64,000 nt of DNA from FEN-1297 sp963834015 (GCA_963834015.1 CAWIAG010000001.1:90888-154887); one strand, 5' to 3'. Shown: positions 17,977-28,181, counted from the first letter of the stretch. Translations and numbers: made by a program. The notes: a model not told the origin generated them from the letters alone.

Positions 17977-18936
17977 ATGGTACATCAGACATATAAAGAA
18001 ATGATTCAATTGGCTCTGCTTGATGAGCTGAAAGATGAGGAATTGAACAAGCTTCATCAGCATTTAATGGAGTGCAATGAATGTCAGTCGGAATATGATA
18101 AGCTTAAAAAATATTACGAGATTATTGAACAAAATAAAACTGATGAAATAGACGAACTTTTCCTACTGGATGCAAGAAGGCAATTTCGTTTAAAGCTTGA
18201 TTATGATTTGTCAAAACAGACAATTGTTGAAAAAATATTTATCTCTTTCCGGAAGAATTTATGGGCATATAAAAAACCTGCTTTCGGAGTAGCATTTTCT
18301 CTTATAGCAGGCCTGTTCTTAGGTTATCTTGTTTTTGCTCCTGCGGGATCAGTGACAATAAGCAGTCTTACTGAAAATTTGGGCCTTACTAAAGGAAATT
18401 CTGAAATATTAAATGTTCAGTTCGTTAACAGCGACTCGAGTAACGGCGAAGTAGAATTTGCATTTGATGAGATTAAGAGAGTAAAAATGAAAGGAAAATT
18501 AAATGATCCCGCTATTCAAAAAATATTAGCAAATGCGCTTGTAAATGAAAAAAATCCGGGTACTCGCATTCAAACTGTAAATGCACTTGCAAATCAAACT
18601 ATGGAAAATAATAATACTAATCCAAAAGTGAAAGCCGCTCTTATTACTGCTTTGAAGTTTGATAATAACCCGGCTGTACGGTTGGAGGCATTGAAAGCAA
18701 TACTGTATCTGCCGTACGATAATGAAATAAATGAATCGCTGCTTTATGCACTTGAGCATGATAAAAATTCGGGATTACGTATTGCTGCAATAAACGGCCT
18801 TGCGTCTGCTAAACTTAATGGTAAATCTTTAGGACAAGAAGGAATGAAAGTGTTAAATCAAAAAGTGAAAAACGATGACAACGAATATGTACGCATTCGG
18901 GCTGCATCCTTACTCAAGGAGGAAAAAATACAATGA
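17977..18936 (+). CDS. Membrane anti-sigma factor with HEAT-like periplasmic domain
   Basis: 319 residues. The N-terminal cytoplasmic part has the zinc-binding anti-sigma (ZAS) motif H29-x3-C33-x2-C36 in HQHLMECNECQSEY. One transmembrane helix follows near 107-128 (VAFSLIAGLFLGYLVFAP). The outer part carries alpha-helical repeats (LVNEKNPGTRIQTVNALANQ, then FDNNPAVRLEALKAILYLP and HDKNSGLRIAAINGLASAK), which I read as HEAT/PBS-type repeats, probably the sensory part. It binds the sigma factor encoded just upstream (inferred). The stop overlaps the ATG of the next gene (ATGA). Confidence 0.9.
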   Translation: MVHQTYKEMIQLALLDELKDEELNKLHQHLMECNECQSEYDKLKKYYEIIEQNKTDEIDELFLLDARRQFRLKLDYDLSKQTIVEKIFISFRKNLWAYKKPAFGVAFSLIAGLFLGYLVFAPAGSVTISSLTENLGLTKGNSEILNVQFVNSDSSNGEVEFAFDEIKRVKMKGKLNDPAIQKILANALVNEKNPGTRIQTVNALANQTMENNNTNPKVKAALITALKFDNNPAVRLEALKAILYLPYDNEINESLLYALEHDKNSGLRIAAINGLASAKLNGKSLGQEGMKVLNQKVKNDDNEYVRIRAASLLKEEKIQ

Positions 18937-20081
18937 AATCATTTAAGCTGGCAGTATTACTGTTGATAATAGCTGCTGCATTCAGCGCATGCGAATTGAG
19001 GGCTGCATTAGAAACAGACAATAATGGGGATGTAATACGGTCTTATAAAGTAAATGAAGGAGGTACGTTAAAAATTTCTATAAATACAGGTGATATCACA
19101 ATTGAAACTTGGAATAAAAACCAGGTATATGTAAGGATTGGAGATGTTGACGATAATCGTTCAAGCGGCGTTAGTATATACCAATCCGGTAATAATGTTT
19201 ATGTGCAATATAATGGTTCCGGTTATTATAATAATTCGGATGTTAAGGTTTTTATCCCCATAAAATTCAATCTCGATTTGAATTCCAATCAGGGAGATAT
19301 AATACTTCGCAATGAGCTTAAAGGTAATTGCCAGGCCTTAACTGGCAGCGGAGATATCACCATTAACAATATAACAGGTTATGTAAATGTTAAAACTAAT
19401 GGAGGTGATGTCGTTGCCGGAAACATTTATGGTGACTTGACTCTTGGTACTAACGGCGGTGATATTTCTGTTGCAAATGTTTCGGGAAAAGCCAGCATTC
19501 AGACTAATGGCGGCGATATTAAAATTGGCAATGTGGGAAATTATTTGTACGTGAATACTTATGGCGGAGATATTACAACCGGCGAAATTGGAGGAAATGC
19601 AGATGTTAGTACAATGGGCGGAAGTATTGATGTAAAAAAAGTTGCCGGTAGCGCTACCCTGAAAACCAACGGGGGAGATATCAAAATTCTCGGTTGCTGG
19701 GGTTTGGTTACTGCAAGAACATACGGCGGCGATATAGAACTGTATAATATAAACGGTTCCATAAATGCAAATACTTCTTCAGGAGAGATTTATGCCGAGT
19801 TAAGATCTATAAATGGTTCTTGTAAACTCGAATCACTTAACGGTTCAATACGTTTTTATATTGATCCCAATTTGAAAGCTACTATTTATGCTAATGTAAT
19901 TCTCGGCGGAGGGGATGGCTACGATGAAAATCCAATCGCTTCGGAGTTTCCTGCAAAAAGCTATGAGTTGGAAAAATATACGGGGTCTGTAAGCGCAACT
20001 TATAAACTAAACGGCGGCGGCGATGCTGTTACTGTTAAAACAATAAATGATGGAATTGAATTACATAAATTGAGGAAATAA
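18933..20081 (+). CDS. DUF4097-type beta-repeat surface lipoprotein
   Basis: 382 residues. The N-terminus MKSFKLAVLLLIIAAAFSAC ends in a lipobox-like FSAC, so lipid attachment at Cys20 is likely. The body is a repeated beta pattern with a TNGGDI / TYGGDI / TMGGSI turn every 15-25 residues, as in DUF4097 putative adhesins with a beta-helix-like fold. Function is unknown. Translational coupling to the anti-sigma gene (4-bp overlap) places it in the sigma regulon. A degraded paralogue follows after 4 bp. Confidence 0.82.
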   Translation: MKSFKLAVLLLIIAAAFSACELRAALETDNNGDVIRSYKVNEGGTLKISINTGDITIETWNKNQVYVRIGDVDDNRSSGVSIYQSGNNVYVQYNGSGYYNNSDVKVFIPIKFNLDLNSNQGDIILRNELKGNCQALTGSGDITINNITGYVNVKTNGGDVVAGNIYGDLTLGTNGGDISVANVSGKASIQTNGGDIKIGNVGNYLYVNTYGGDITTGEIGGNADVSTMGGSIDVKKVAGSATLKTNGGDIKILGCWGLVTARTYGGDIELYNINGSINANTSSGEIYAELRSINGSCKLESLNGSIRFYIDPNLKATIYANVILGGGDGYDENPIASEFPAKSYELEKYTGSVSATYKLNGGGDAVTVKTINDGIELHKLRK

Positions 20082-20085
20082 ATTT

Positions 20086-21317
20086 ATGAATAACAAAATA
20101 AGCCTGAACATAATTAAAAAAAATAATCTTATTATCTTTATTCTTTTAGCGCTGGGAGTATTTCATATTGCCTGCCATGCCCAAAATGACGATACGGATG
20201 CAGATAAAAATACTACCGGTTCTGAAATAAGCGGTAATCAGGATATTCATAAAAGCTTTGATGTTCAGAAAGGACAAAAGCTTAATATTTATTTGGAAAC
20301 AGGCGGATCAATTTCAATTACCGGGTGGGAAAATAATGAGGTTAATATTAATGCTGTTTTTGGGGGTCAAGACCGGAATGATATTGTTGTAGAAATGAAT
20401 AAAAATAATTCCGGGTTAGAAATAACTTCAAAATATAAACATCAACACGATAGTGAAAACAGTAAAGCTCATTTTGACATAAAGGTTCCATATAAATTCG
20501 ACCTGGATATTAATACTATGGGGGGAGATCTTACTTTAGAAGGCGTTAATGGAAAAATTACTGGCCAAACTATGGGTGGAGGGCTCACACTCTCTCATTT
20601 AAAAGGATATCTTGACCTTTCAACAATGGGAGGGAACATATCCCTTAATGGCTCGGAAGTTGATGGTAAAGTACACACTATGGGAGGAATAGTTGAATTT
20701 GAAGATATTATCGGCGATGTAAACGGATCATCCATGGGCGGTCAGGTAATCATGAAAAATGTTAGGAAAAAAAACGGTGTATCCAATGGTGATTAAGTTG
20801 ATATCTCCAGCATGGGCGGTTCTATTAATGTAGATGGTGCACGTGAAGGTGCAAATGTTTCTACAATGGGTGGTGAAATTATTGTACATTCGGTTAATAA
20901 ATTTATCAAAGCAAAAACTATAGGGGGTAATATCAAGATCGATGATGTTAACGGTAATGTTGATGCTGTTACTATGGGGGGGGGGATATAAATGTTAAGG
21001 AAAATTGTCAGCCTGATGATATTGGAAGGGATATTGAGCTGAATTCTGCAGGTGGCGATATTACTCTTTTAGTACCCGATGGTTTTTCGATGGATGTAGA
21101 TATTACTATCTCAATTACAAAAAACAGAGATAGAGATAACAAAGAACCAAAAATTATAAGCGATTTTGATATTGACAAAACTCAATCGGGTAACTGGCAA
21201 GATTATAATGGCTCTAATAAAAAATACGTTCATGGTAAAGCAAATATTAAAGGGGGTAGAAATAAAATAAAAATTGAAACAACAAATGGGATTGTTTATT
21301 TGAAGAAATTGTATTAG
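20086..21317 (+). pseudogene. Second DUF4097 protein, broken by stop and frameshift
   Basis: Reading starts MNNKISLNIIKKNNLIIFIL with a signal-like segment ending near HIACHAQ and shows the same TMGG/SMGG beta repeats as the previous gene. An in-frame TAA at 20794-20796 interrupts it after NGVSNGD, yet repeat-matching sequence continues in that frame (VDISSMGGSINV, VSTMGGEII, AKTIGGNIKI). At a run of ten G (20976-20985) the frame breaks again; the matching C-terminus (NVKENCQPDDIG through IVYLKKLY) is in the +2 frame. Eight G would restore the TMGGDI repeat. Either decay, a phase-variable tract added to a nonsense mutation, or sequence error; two independent lesions favour decay. Confidence 0.82.
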
Positions 21318-21322
21318 TTAAA

Positions 21323-21353
21323 TGTGAGCCTTACCATTAAGGTGAGCCTCACA
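21323..21353 (+). terminator. Hairpin after the ECF operon
   Basis: Arms TGTGAGCCTTACC and AGGTGAGCCTCACA around an ATTA loop, with one mismatch and one G-T pair, 5 bp past the DUF4097 pseudogene stop and followed by a broken T-rich stretch. One arm is almost the same sequence as the hairpin at 55014-55040, so it may be a dispersed repeat used as terminator. Confidence 0.5.
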
Positions 21354-21552
21354 TTAGTATCTTTGTTTTAAGCCGGAGTCAATCTATTAATTATGGTATT
21401 ATTTGGTTGATGCCTCAAACCCCTAATACTTTTCAATAACATTTCAAATCTATATTGACTTTTACCTTAAAATTAAATTCTTGCCTTAATATATCATTCG
21501 ATTTAAATTGATGTCTGAATTATTTCAATATAAAATCTCACAGGAGAAAAAC

Positions 21553-23802
21553 ATGAATTTAAGATTATATCTGGTTCCTTTTTTCATTCTGTTTGTAACG
21601 ATCATTCCCAGGGCGCAGGAAGATGTTTCTACACTTATCACATTGAATAAAATTTATGGTTCAAATTACTTTCAGGCCGAGAGATTCGGCCCTGCCCGCT
21701 GGCTGGATGACGGAACCGGTTATACAACATTAGAGCCTTCGGGAAATATTAAGGGTGGCGATGATATTGTTTCTTATGATGCTGCTTCCGGAACCAGGAA
21801 AATACTTGTTCCCGCAGAAAAACTAATCCCTGCGGATCAAAATTCTCCGCTGGATATCGATAATTACCAATGGTCTCCGGACAAGAAACAACTACTAATT
21901 TTTACAAATACTGCAAGAGTCTGGCGCAAAAATACCCGTGGTGATTATTGGGTATTAAAGCTGGGAAATTGGCAATTATCTAAAATAGGAGGCAATGCCG
22001 AATCGTCAACTCTTATGTTTGCTAAATTTTCACCCGATGAAACAAGGGTTGCTTATGTAATGAAAAATAATTTATATGTTCAGGATTTATCAACCCGTAA
22101 GATAACTCAACTGACAAATGACGGCTCCATTACAATAATCAATGGCACTTTCGATTGGGTATATGAGGAGGAATTGGATTTAAGGGACGGTTTTCGTTGG
22201 AGTCCTGATGGTACATCAATCGCTTACTGGCAGCTTGATGCAAGCGGAGTCAGAGATTTCCTTTTAATTGACGATACTGATTCGCTTTATTCTTTCGTTA
22301 AACCTGTCCAATATCCGGTAGCCGGAACTACTAATTCAGCTTGCAGGGTTGGAGTAGTTAATGCAGCCGGAGGCCCTACTGTTTGGATGAAAGTACCCGG
22401 CGATTCCAGAAATAATTATATTGCAAGAATGGATTGGGCAGCAGGTTCTGATAAAATTATATTGCAGCACCTGAACAGGGAACAAAATAAAAATGAAATT
22501 TTTCTTGCCAATGCAAAAACAGGCGATGTAAAAACATTATTCGTTGAAAAGGATTCAGCATGGGTTGATATTAATGATGATCCCCAATGGTTTAAAAACG
22601 GTGATAAGTTCGTCTGGGTTAGTGAAAAAGATGGATGGCGTCATGTTTATACTGTATCAAAAAATACCGGCGAACTTAAACTTATTACTCCGGGCGACTA
22701 TGATGTAATCAGCATTGAAAGTATTGATGAAATTAACGGTTGGGTTTATTTTATTGCATCACCGGATAATGCAACTCAAAGATATTTGTATAGAATGGCG
22801 CTTAACAGTACCGGCAACGCGGAAAGAATTTCACCTCAGGATGAGCCCGGTACACATTCATACCAGGTATCTCCCAATTCAGAGTGGGCAATTCATACAT
22901 ATTCTGCTTTTGGTATTCCGGCTGTCGTTGATATTGTTCATTTGCCGGATCATAAAGTAACTAAAACTTTAGTCTCGAATTTCGGATTAAAAGACAAGTT
23001 AAAAGTGTTGAAGGTTAAACCCGTCGAATTCTTTAAAGTTAATATAGGCGGTGGTGTATTACTTGACGGTTACTGTATTAAACCGTATAATTTTGATCCA
23101 ACAAAAAAATATCCCGTATTGTTTTATGTTTATGGTGAACCGGCCGCGCAAACGGTACTTGATGAATGGGAAAGAGATTGGTTCTGGCATGAGATGTTGG
23201 CACAGGAAGGATATATTATCATAAGTGTTGATAATAGAGGCACACCGGGTCCCAGGGGAAGAGACTGGAGAAAGTCAATCTATAAAAAAATTGGAATTAT
23301 TTCTTCGGAAGATCAGTCGGCTGCTGCAGCCGAATTGCTGAAGGAATGGCCTTTTCTTGATCCAAATCGGATAGCAGTTTGGGGATGGAGCGGTGGAGGT
23401 TCAGGTACTTTGGATCTTTTGTTCAGATATCCCGATATTTATAAGACTGGAATGTCTGTCGCACCTGTAACCGACCAGCGATACTATGATTCCATTTACC
23501 AGGAACGCTATATGGGCCTGCCGCAGGATAATACTAAAGCTTATGAGGAAGGATCGCCTATAACCTATGCCGACAAACTTAAAGGTAATTTATTAATTGT
23601 TCATGGTTCCGGCGATGATAATGTACATTTTCAAAATACTGAAGCGCTTGTAAATAAGTTGATTTCTTTAAATAAACCTTTTACTATGATGGATTATCCG
23701 AATCGCTCGCATGGTATATTTGAAGGCAAAAATACAACACTGCATTTATTTAACCTATTAACAAGATATTTAAATGAACATGAACCGGCAGGTGCATATT
23801 AA
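21553..23802 (+). CDS. Dipeptidyl peptidase IV (serine protease family S9B)
   Basis: Exported exopeptidase that removes X-Pro or X-Ala dipeptides. With the start at 21553 (AGGAG 6 nt upstream) there are 749 residues; an in-frame ATG 45 bp upstream lacks a ribosome site and would hide the signal peptide. MNLRLYLVPFFILFVTIIPR is that signal peptide. The beta-propeller carries the Glu pair E205-E206 (YEEELDLRDG) that holds the substrate N-terminus. The C-terminal alpha/beta hydrolase has GWSGGG (Ser613), GSGDDNVH (Asp688) and RSHGIF (His720), all spaced as in mammalian DPP4. Complete and probably active; peptide scavenging in the periplasm is the inferred role. Confidence 0.95.
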   Translation: MNLRLYLVPFFILFVTIIPRAQEDVSTLITLNKIYGSNYFQAERFGPARWLDDGTGYTTLEPSGNIKGGDDIVSYDAASGTRKILVPAEKLIPADQNSPLDIDNYQWSPDKKQLLIFTNTARVWRKNTRGDYWVLKLGNWQLSKIGGNAESSTLMFAKFSPDETRVAYVMKNNLYVQDLSTRKITQLTNDGSITIINGTFDWVYEEELDLRDGFRWSPDGTSIAYWQLDASGVRDFLLIDDTDSLYSFVKPVQYPVAGTTNSACRVGVVNAAGGPTVWMKVPGDSRNNYIARMDWAAGSDKIILQHLNREQNKNEIFLANAKTGDVKTLFVEKDSAWVDINDDPQWFKNGDKFVWVSEKDGWRHVYTVSKNTGELKLITPGDYDVISIESIDEINGWVYFIASPDNATQRYLYRMALNSTGNAERISPQDEPGTHSYQVSPNSEWAIHTYSAFGIPAVVDIVHLPDHKVTKTLVSNFGLKDKLKVLKVKPVEFFKVNIGGGVLLDGYCIKPYNFDPTKKYPVLFYVYGEPAAQTVLDEWERDWFWHEMLAQEGYIIISVDNRGTPGPRGRDWRKSIYKKIGIISSEDQSAAAAELLKEWPFLDPNRIAVWGWSGGGSGTLDLLFRYPDIYKTGMSVAPVTDQRYYDSIYQERYMGLPQDNTKAYEEGSPITYADKLKGNLLIVHGSGDDNVHFQNTEALVNKLISLNKPFTMMDYPNRSHGIFEGKNTTLHLFNLLTRYLNEHEPAGAY

Positions 23803-24024
23803 TTTGTTCAATTTTTAATTGTAATCGGAATTGATACTCGTGTCTGTTTTTGAGTAATGTTGATAGGTTTTCTTAATATTGAAATGTTTTTGTATTTCGC
23901 TGCATTAAAACATAATATTGAAAACCCGGAAAACTTAATGTTGAATGGAAATGAACCTGATTTAAGCTTGTTATAATTTTTCTAACTCATTGATTATAAA
24001 CTATAAATATTGGAAGGGAAGACC

Positions 24025-24717
24025 ATGGCTAAGTTGCCTGCATTTGAAAATTTTCCTCAGAAAACAGTAGATTTTTTAAAAAAGCTTTCCAAAAATAACA
24101 ACAGGGAATGGTTTGAGAAGCATAGAGATGACTATAATTCGCAGTTTTTAGAACCCGCCTTTCAATTCGTAACTGAAATGGGTGAAAAGTTATCTGGAGT
24201 TGCTCCTAATATAATGGCTGTTCCAGGTATAGATAAATCTGTGTTCAGGCTTCATAGAGACGTAAGATTTAGTAAGGATAAATCACCTTATAAAACAAAC
24301 CTTGGAATATTATTCTGGGAAGGCAAAAAGAAAATGGAAAGTTCAGGTTTTTATTTTCATCTGGATTCAAAAGGGTATTTTCTTGGTGCGGGTATCTACA
24401 TGCCTTCAAAAGAGCAATTAAAAATTTACCGGGATGCAGTTACTGATATTGTCTTAGGAAAAGAATTAAAAAATGCTGTTAATAAAGTTTTAAAGAAGGG
24501 AAACTATTCTATAGGAGGAAAAACTTATAAAAAAATTCCTAAAGGATATGATCCATCTTCGCCTTACGCTGATTTCCTTTTGTATTCCGGTCTCTACGCT
24601 TATTCCGAAAGTCAGGATATTAACGAGCTTATAAAAAATGATATTATTGAATATTCATTTAAAAAATATAAGGATATGCTGCCTGTCCATCAATGGCTTG
24701 TAAAAATATTTAAATAA
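24025..24717 (+). CDS. DUF2461 domain protein (TIGR02453 family)
   Basis: 230 residues. FENFPQKTVDFLKKLSKNNN, then REWFEKHRDDYNSQFLEPAFQF, DKSVFRLHRDVRFSKDKSPYK and GFYFHLDSKGYFLGAGIYMP are the hallmark blocks of this widespread family of unknown function. Start chosen at the ATG at 24025 because GGAAGGGAA lies 4 nt before it; a TTG at 24010 lies inside that ribosome site. No operon partner. Confidence 0.9.
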   Translation: MAKLPAFENFPQKTVDFLKKLSKNNNREWFEKHRDDYNSQFLEPAFQFVTEMGEKLSGVAPNIMAVPGIDKSVFRLHRDVRFSKDKSPYKTNLGILFWEGKKKMESSGFYFHLDSKGYFLGAGIYMPSKEQLKIYRDAVTDIVLGKELKNAVNKVLKKGNYSIGGKTYKKIPKGYDPSSPYADFLLYSGLYAYSESQDINELIKNDIIEYSFKKYKDMLPVHQWLVKIFK

Positions 24718-24754
24718 AGATGACCTACTTACTAAACGAAGTCCCCTAATTATG

Positions 24755-25117
24755 CTACTTTCCAAAAAATAATTTCATTGAGTAAGCAAGAAGGAATATT
24801 GCAAATATTTTTTTAATGATAGATTCGCTTAAATGAATTGCAAACAGCGATGAAAGATAACTGCCTATTAAAAAAGTTATAACCATTAAAAGTGCTGCTC
24901 TTATATCCACAAATCCTGCCTTGTAATAATTTAATACTGCCAAAGCTCCTACGGGCGGCAGTAATAAACCAAGCGAAGTACCTTGTGCCTGATGCTGGGA
25001 AAAACCAAGAAAGTAAACCAGCATGGGAATAATAACTATTCCTCCCCCTATTCCAAGTACACCGCTGAAAACACCTGCAATTAATCCTATGAGCAAAAGT
25101 AGAAGTGTTTTTTCCAT
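24755..25117 (-). CDS. Half-size TauE/SafE (TSUP) membrane protein
   Basis: 120 residues with about four transmembrane helices and one copy of the TSUP signature (GVFSGVLGIGGGIVIIPML, then AQGTSLGLLLPPVGALA). Full TSUP transporters, which move sulfite, sulfonates or other organic acids, have two such repeats in about 250 residues. This one would have to work as a dimer, or it is a surviving half. Flanks show no remnant of a second repeat. It converges with the DUF2461 gene. Confidence 0.82.
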   Translation of the reverse strand: MEKTLLLLLIGLIAGVFSGVLGIGGGIVIIPMLVYFLGFSQHQAQGTSLGLLLPPVGALAVLNYYKAGFVDIRAALLMVITFLIGSYLSSLFAIHLSESIIKKIFAIFLLAYSMKLFFGK

Positions 25118-25384
25118 AATAATTTATTGAGTTGTTTAATAATAATGAATTTTGTTTTTATAAATATACAAAATTGTGGTATTGCTTAAATGAACCAAAA
25201 TCATAAATATTAATTATTGCTTTATTCTTTTACTTAAAAATAAAAATATACTAATATTTATCAGCGGGGAATTGTAGCTTAAAGTGAATTTTAACCTTTT
25301 ATAACATTATTATGTATTTCTTCAAAATATCCTCTTATATTGTTTCAGCCTTTCTTATAAAATTAATTCATGGAAGAATAGCTT

Positions 25385-26302
25385 ATGATTTCTATTATAA
25401 ATGTGACAAAAAAATATCCTTCAGTCACCGCTTTAGATAATATTTCAATTGAAATAAAGGAGAAAGAATTTTTCGGACTTCTTGGCCCAAACGGTGCCGG
25501 AAAATCTACTTTGATAAATCTTCTCGTTGGTTATTTTGATGCTGATGCAGGCCAGCTTTTGATATCCGGAGAGAAAGTCGGCAAAAATAATTTTGAAGTG
25601 AGAAAAAAGATTGGGCTGGTTCCACAGTCTATTGCATTATATGAAGATATCTCGGCACAGGAAAATCTTGAAATAATTGGGTCATTTTATGATATAAAGA
25701 AAAATCTGCTAAGGGCAATTATTGCCGAGAATCTGAACCGGGTTCAGCTTTATGAAAGGCGAAAAGATAAAGTAAAAACATTTTCCGGCGGTATGAAAAG
25801 AAGGTTAAATATTGCTGCAGGGCTTCTGCATAATCCCGCAGTATTATTATGCGACGAACCGACAGTTGGTGTAGATCCCCAATCGCGGAATGCAATATTT
25901 GACTTTCTCGAGAAGCTGAATTCGGAGGGAAAAACAATCATTTATACTACTCATTATATGGAGGAAGCGGAAAGATTGTGTGGCCGGATCGCTATAATTG
26001 ACCACGGAAAAATTATTACTTCCGGTTCGCTTGATAAGCTTATCCAGCAGCTTCCTTTTAAACAAACAATTCACATAAATAAAAATCAGGCTACTGAATC
26101 TATAAAAGAATTGTTTGAAAAATTCGGAGCGGTGATAGATGAGCAGGATACATATGAGCTTACACCGTTCGATGATATAAAATATTCTGATTTTTTTATG
26201 GCTATAGAGAATAATAATATTTCATATAATAATATTGATATTCAGAAGCCCACACTTGAAGCGTTATTTCTCCACTTGACCGGAAGGAGGCTTAGAGATT
26301 GA
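25385..26302 (+). CDS. ABC transporter ATP-binding protein (ABC-2 type)
   Basis: 305 residues. LLGPNGAGKSTLINLLVG is Walker A, IGLVPQSIALYEDIS the Q-loop, FSGGMKRRLNIAAGL the signature, LLCDEPTVGVDPQSR Walker B with D-loop, and TTHYMEEAERLC the switch His. The C-terminal 80 residues form the usual regulatory extension. It is coupled to the permease gene by a 4-bp overlap. Probably an efflux or export pump of the DrrA/CcmA group; substrate unknown. Confidence 0.95.
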   Translation: MISIINVTKKYPSVTALDNISIEIKEKEFFGLLGPNGAGKSTLINLLVGYFDADAGQLLISGEKVGKNNFEVRKKIGLVPQSIALYEDISAQENLEIIGSFYDIKKNLLRAIIAENLNRVQLYERRKDKVKTFSGGMKRRLNIAAGLLHNPAVLLCDEPTVGVDPQSRNAIFDFLEKLNSEGKTIIYTTHYMEEAERLCGRIAIIDHGKIITSGSLDKLIQQLPFKQTIHINKNQATESIKELFEKFGAVIDEQDTYELTPFDDIKYSDFFMAIENNNISYNNIDIQKPTLEALFLHLTGRRLRD

Positions 26303-27618
26303 AAAATATTCTGCATTTAATAAAAAAAGATTATATAATATTCTGGCACGATAAGCCTGCATTTAGTTTAACTTTTATTGTCCCAATTTTTCTCATCTTT
26401 TTATTTGGTTCTATTTTTAGCGGGTCGGGCGGCAGCCCATCCGGAATTCGGGTTGCATTTTTAAATAACAGCGATTCAAATATTGCTAAAAAACTTGAGT
26501 TTGTTCTCGATACTACTAAGGCGTTTTATTTAATCAGGAGTTATTCAGATGATACAGGAAAGAATGCAGCATTTGATACAAATTCGATTAAAACTTATAT
26601 AAGAAAAGGAAATGCATCCGCTGCCTTGGTAATACCCGGTGATGCTTTTACGGATACCTCTTTGGGATTAAAATTGAAGTTTTATTATGATCCTAAAAAT
26701 GAAATGGAAATGCAGCTTACCGAAGGGCTGCTTACAAAAAGTATAATGTCGCAGATGCAAAATCTGTTTATGACCAGTATTCGGCGAAGGACAGTGATTT
26801 CTTTAGGGAAAGAAAAAAGTAATAGCTTTAATAATAAGATTGCAGGCGTAGTAAGTCAATATTTCAATGTTGATACTACCAGGGTAAATAAGTGGATGAG
26901 TTTTAGTAATTCCGATTCGGTTCTTAACGACACAACATCAACGTCGACAAGTTTCTTTAATAATTTATTGCAGATAGATAAAGAACAACTCGTTGGCAAA
27001 GATATTAACAACCCCGGAGCAACGCGAAGCGTTGGGGGTTGGGCTATAATGTTTCTTCTTTTTTCTTTGACTGGTGCATCCACGTCGCTTTTGGATGAAA
27101 ATAAAAGTAGGGTGATTTTAAGGATTTTATCCGCACCCGTTTCCCGTGATAAGATATTGTTTGGAAAATATCTTTATAATTTTTCACTTGGTTGTATTCA
27201 GCTCTTAGTAATGTTTTTCGCCGGTTTTATACTTTTTCATATTGATATTTTTTCAAACTTTTTTAACCTGCTGCTTATTATCATCTCTGCATCTCTTGCA
27301 AGTACTGCGTTCGGTATGTTCCTTGCTTCAATTAGCAGGACGCAGTCACAGGCAAGCGGTTTGGGTACTTTACTGATTTTAACTATGAGCGGTATCGGTG
27401 GTGCTTGGTTTCCTACCTTTATTCTTCCGCCGTTTATTCAGATTTTAAGTAAGTTTTCAATTGTATATTGGGCTATGGAAGGTTTTATGGATGTACTCTG
27501 GCGTGGTTCGGGAATTTTGGATATTCTTCCTTATATCGGAGTCCTTATTGGAATGGCAACTGTCGTTAATATCTTTAGTATTGCACGGTTTAGAAAAGGT
27601 AATCTGTTTAACAACTAA
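26299..27618 (+). CDS. ABC-2 type transporter permease
   Basis: 439 residues starting with TTG inside the stop of the ATPase gene (TTGA overlap). One N-terminal helix (PAFSLTFIVPIFLIFLFGSI), a long outside loop of about 190 residues, then five helices at the C-terminus, including GGWAIMFLLFSLTGASTSLL and LGTLLILTMSGIGGAWFPTF, the ABC2_membrane_3 (YhhJ/NatB-like) topology. Works with the preceding ATPase. Full length, no defect. Confidence 0.93.
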   Translation: MKNILHLIKKDYIIFWHDKPAFSLTFIVPIFLIFLFGSIFSGSGGSPSGIRVAFLNNSDSNIAKKLEFVLDTTKAFYLIRSYSDDTGKNAAFDTNSIKTYIRKGNASAALVIPGDAFTDTSLGLKLKFYYDPKNEMEMQLTEGLLTKSIMSQMQNLFMTSIRRRTVISLGKEKSNSFNNKIAGVVSQYFNVDTTRVNKWMSFSNSDSVLNDTTSTSTSFFNNLLQIDKEQLVGKDINNPGATRSVGGWAIMFLLFSLTGASTSLLDENKSRVILRILSAPVSRDKILFGKYLYNFSLGCIQLLVMFFAGFILFHIDIFSNFFNLLLIIISASLASTAFGMFLASISRTQSQASGLGTLLILTMSGIGGAWFPTFILPPFIQILSKFSIVYWAMEGFMDVLWRGSGILDILPYIGVLIGMATVVNIFSIARFRKGNLFNN

Positions 27619-27767
27619 CTCTATTCATTGGCATTATTAGAAATTAGATTTAAATTATTCAATAATTTATATTAAATAAATATCCCTTGATTTGAAATGA
27701 AAAATTGATTTAGTTAACCTCTGGAATATTAAATAATTTATTTTTTATTAAAATTAAAAAGGGAATT

Positions 27768-28031
27768 ATGGAAAAATCAATATTGCTCGTGCTTATCGGT
27801 AAGAGACAAGAAGCTGCTGTTAATGTTCAGAAGGTATTAACCGGGTGGGGATGCATTATAAAAACACGCCTCGGTATACATGACGGTATATTAGATAATT
27901 GCTCGGATGAAGGTATACTTATTCTTGAACTTTATGGGACTAAAGAGCAAAAAGAAGAACTTGCAAGGAAAATTGCCGTTCTTCCCGGTGTAACATCTCA
28001 ACTTGTTAATCTTGCTTCTCCTTCAACCTAA
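27768..28031 (+). CDS. Small ACT/NikR-C-like protein (TM1266-like)
   Basis: 87 residues with a beta-alpha-beta pattern: SILLVLIGKRQEAAVNVQKV, IIKTRLGIHDGI, ILILELYGTKEQKEELARKI, then LPGVTSQLVNL. This resembles the small ACT-fold proteins annotated as putative iron-only hydrogenase system regulators (TM1266 type), including the RLGIHD segment. No hydrogenase gene is near, so the family name should not be taken as function. It stands alone 150 bp before hemL. Confidence 0.6.
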   Translation: MEKSILLVLIGKRQEAAVNVQKVLTGWGCIIKTRLGIHDGILDNCSDEGILILELYGTKEQKEELARKIAVLPGVTSQLVNLASPST

Positions 28032-28181
28032 AATAAAAATTGGTTCCTTTCTTTAAGGATGTTTTTAATTACGTTATGTCAATGTATCTTAACAAACCGG
28101 GTACATTTATATAACGTTTTTTTTGTACTTTAAAGATGCGGTATGGAATCATTTTATTTATTAAATAAATCGGAATGAACT

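Noticed and set aside
20756..20800. TAA read-through or recoding in the DUF4097 gene and in the kinases
   Set aside because: Stops of two kinds (TAA, TGA) occur with frameshifts in the same genes and all other genes use both as normal stops; decay is simpler.
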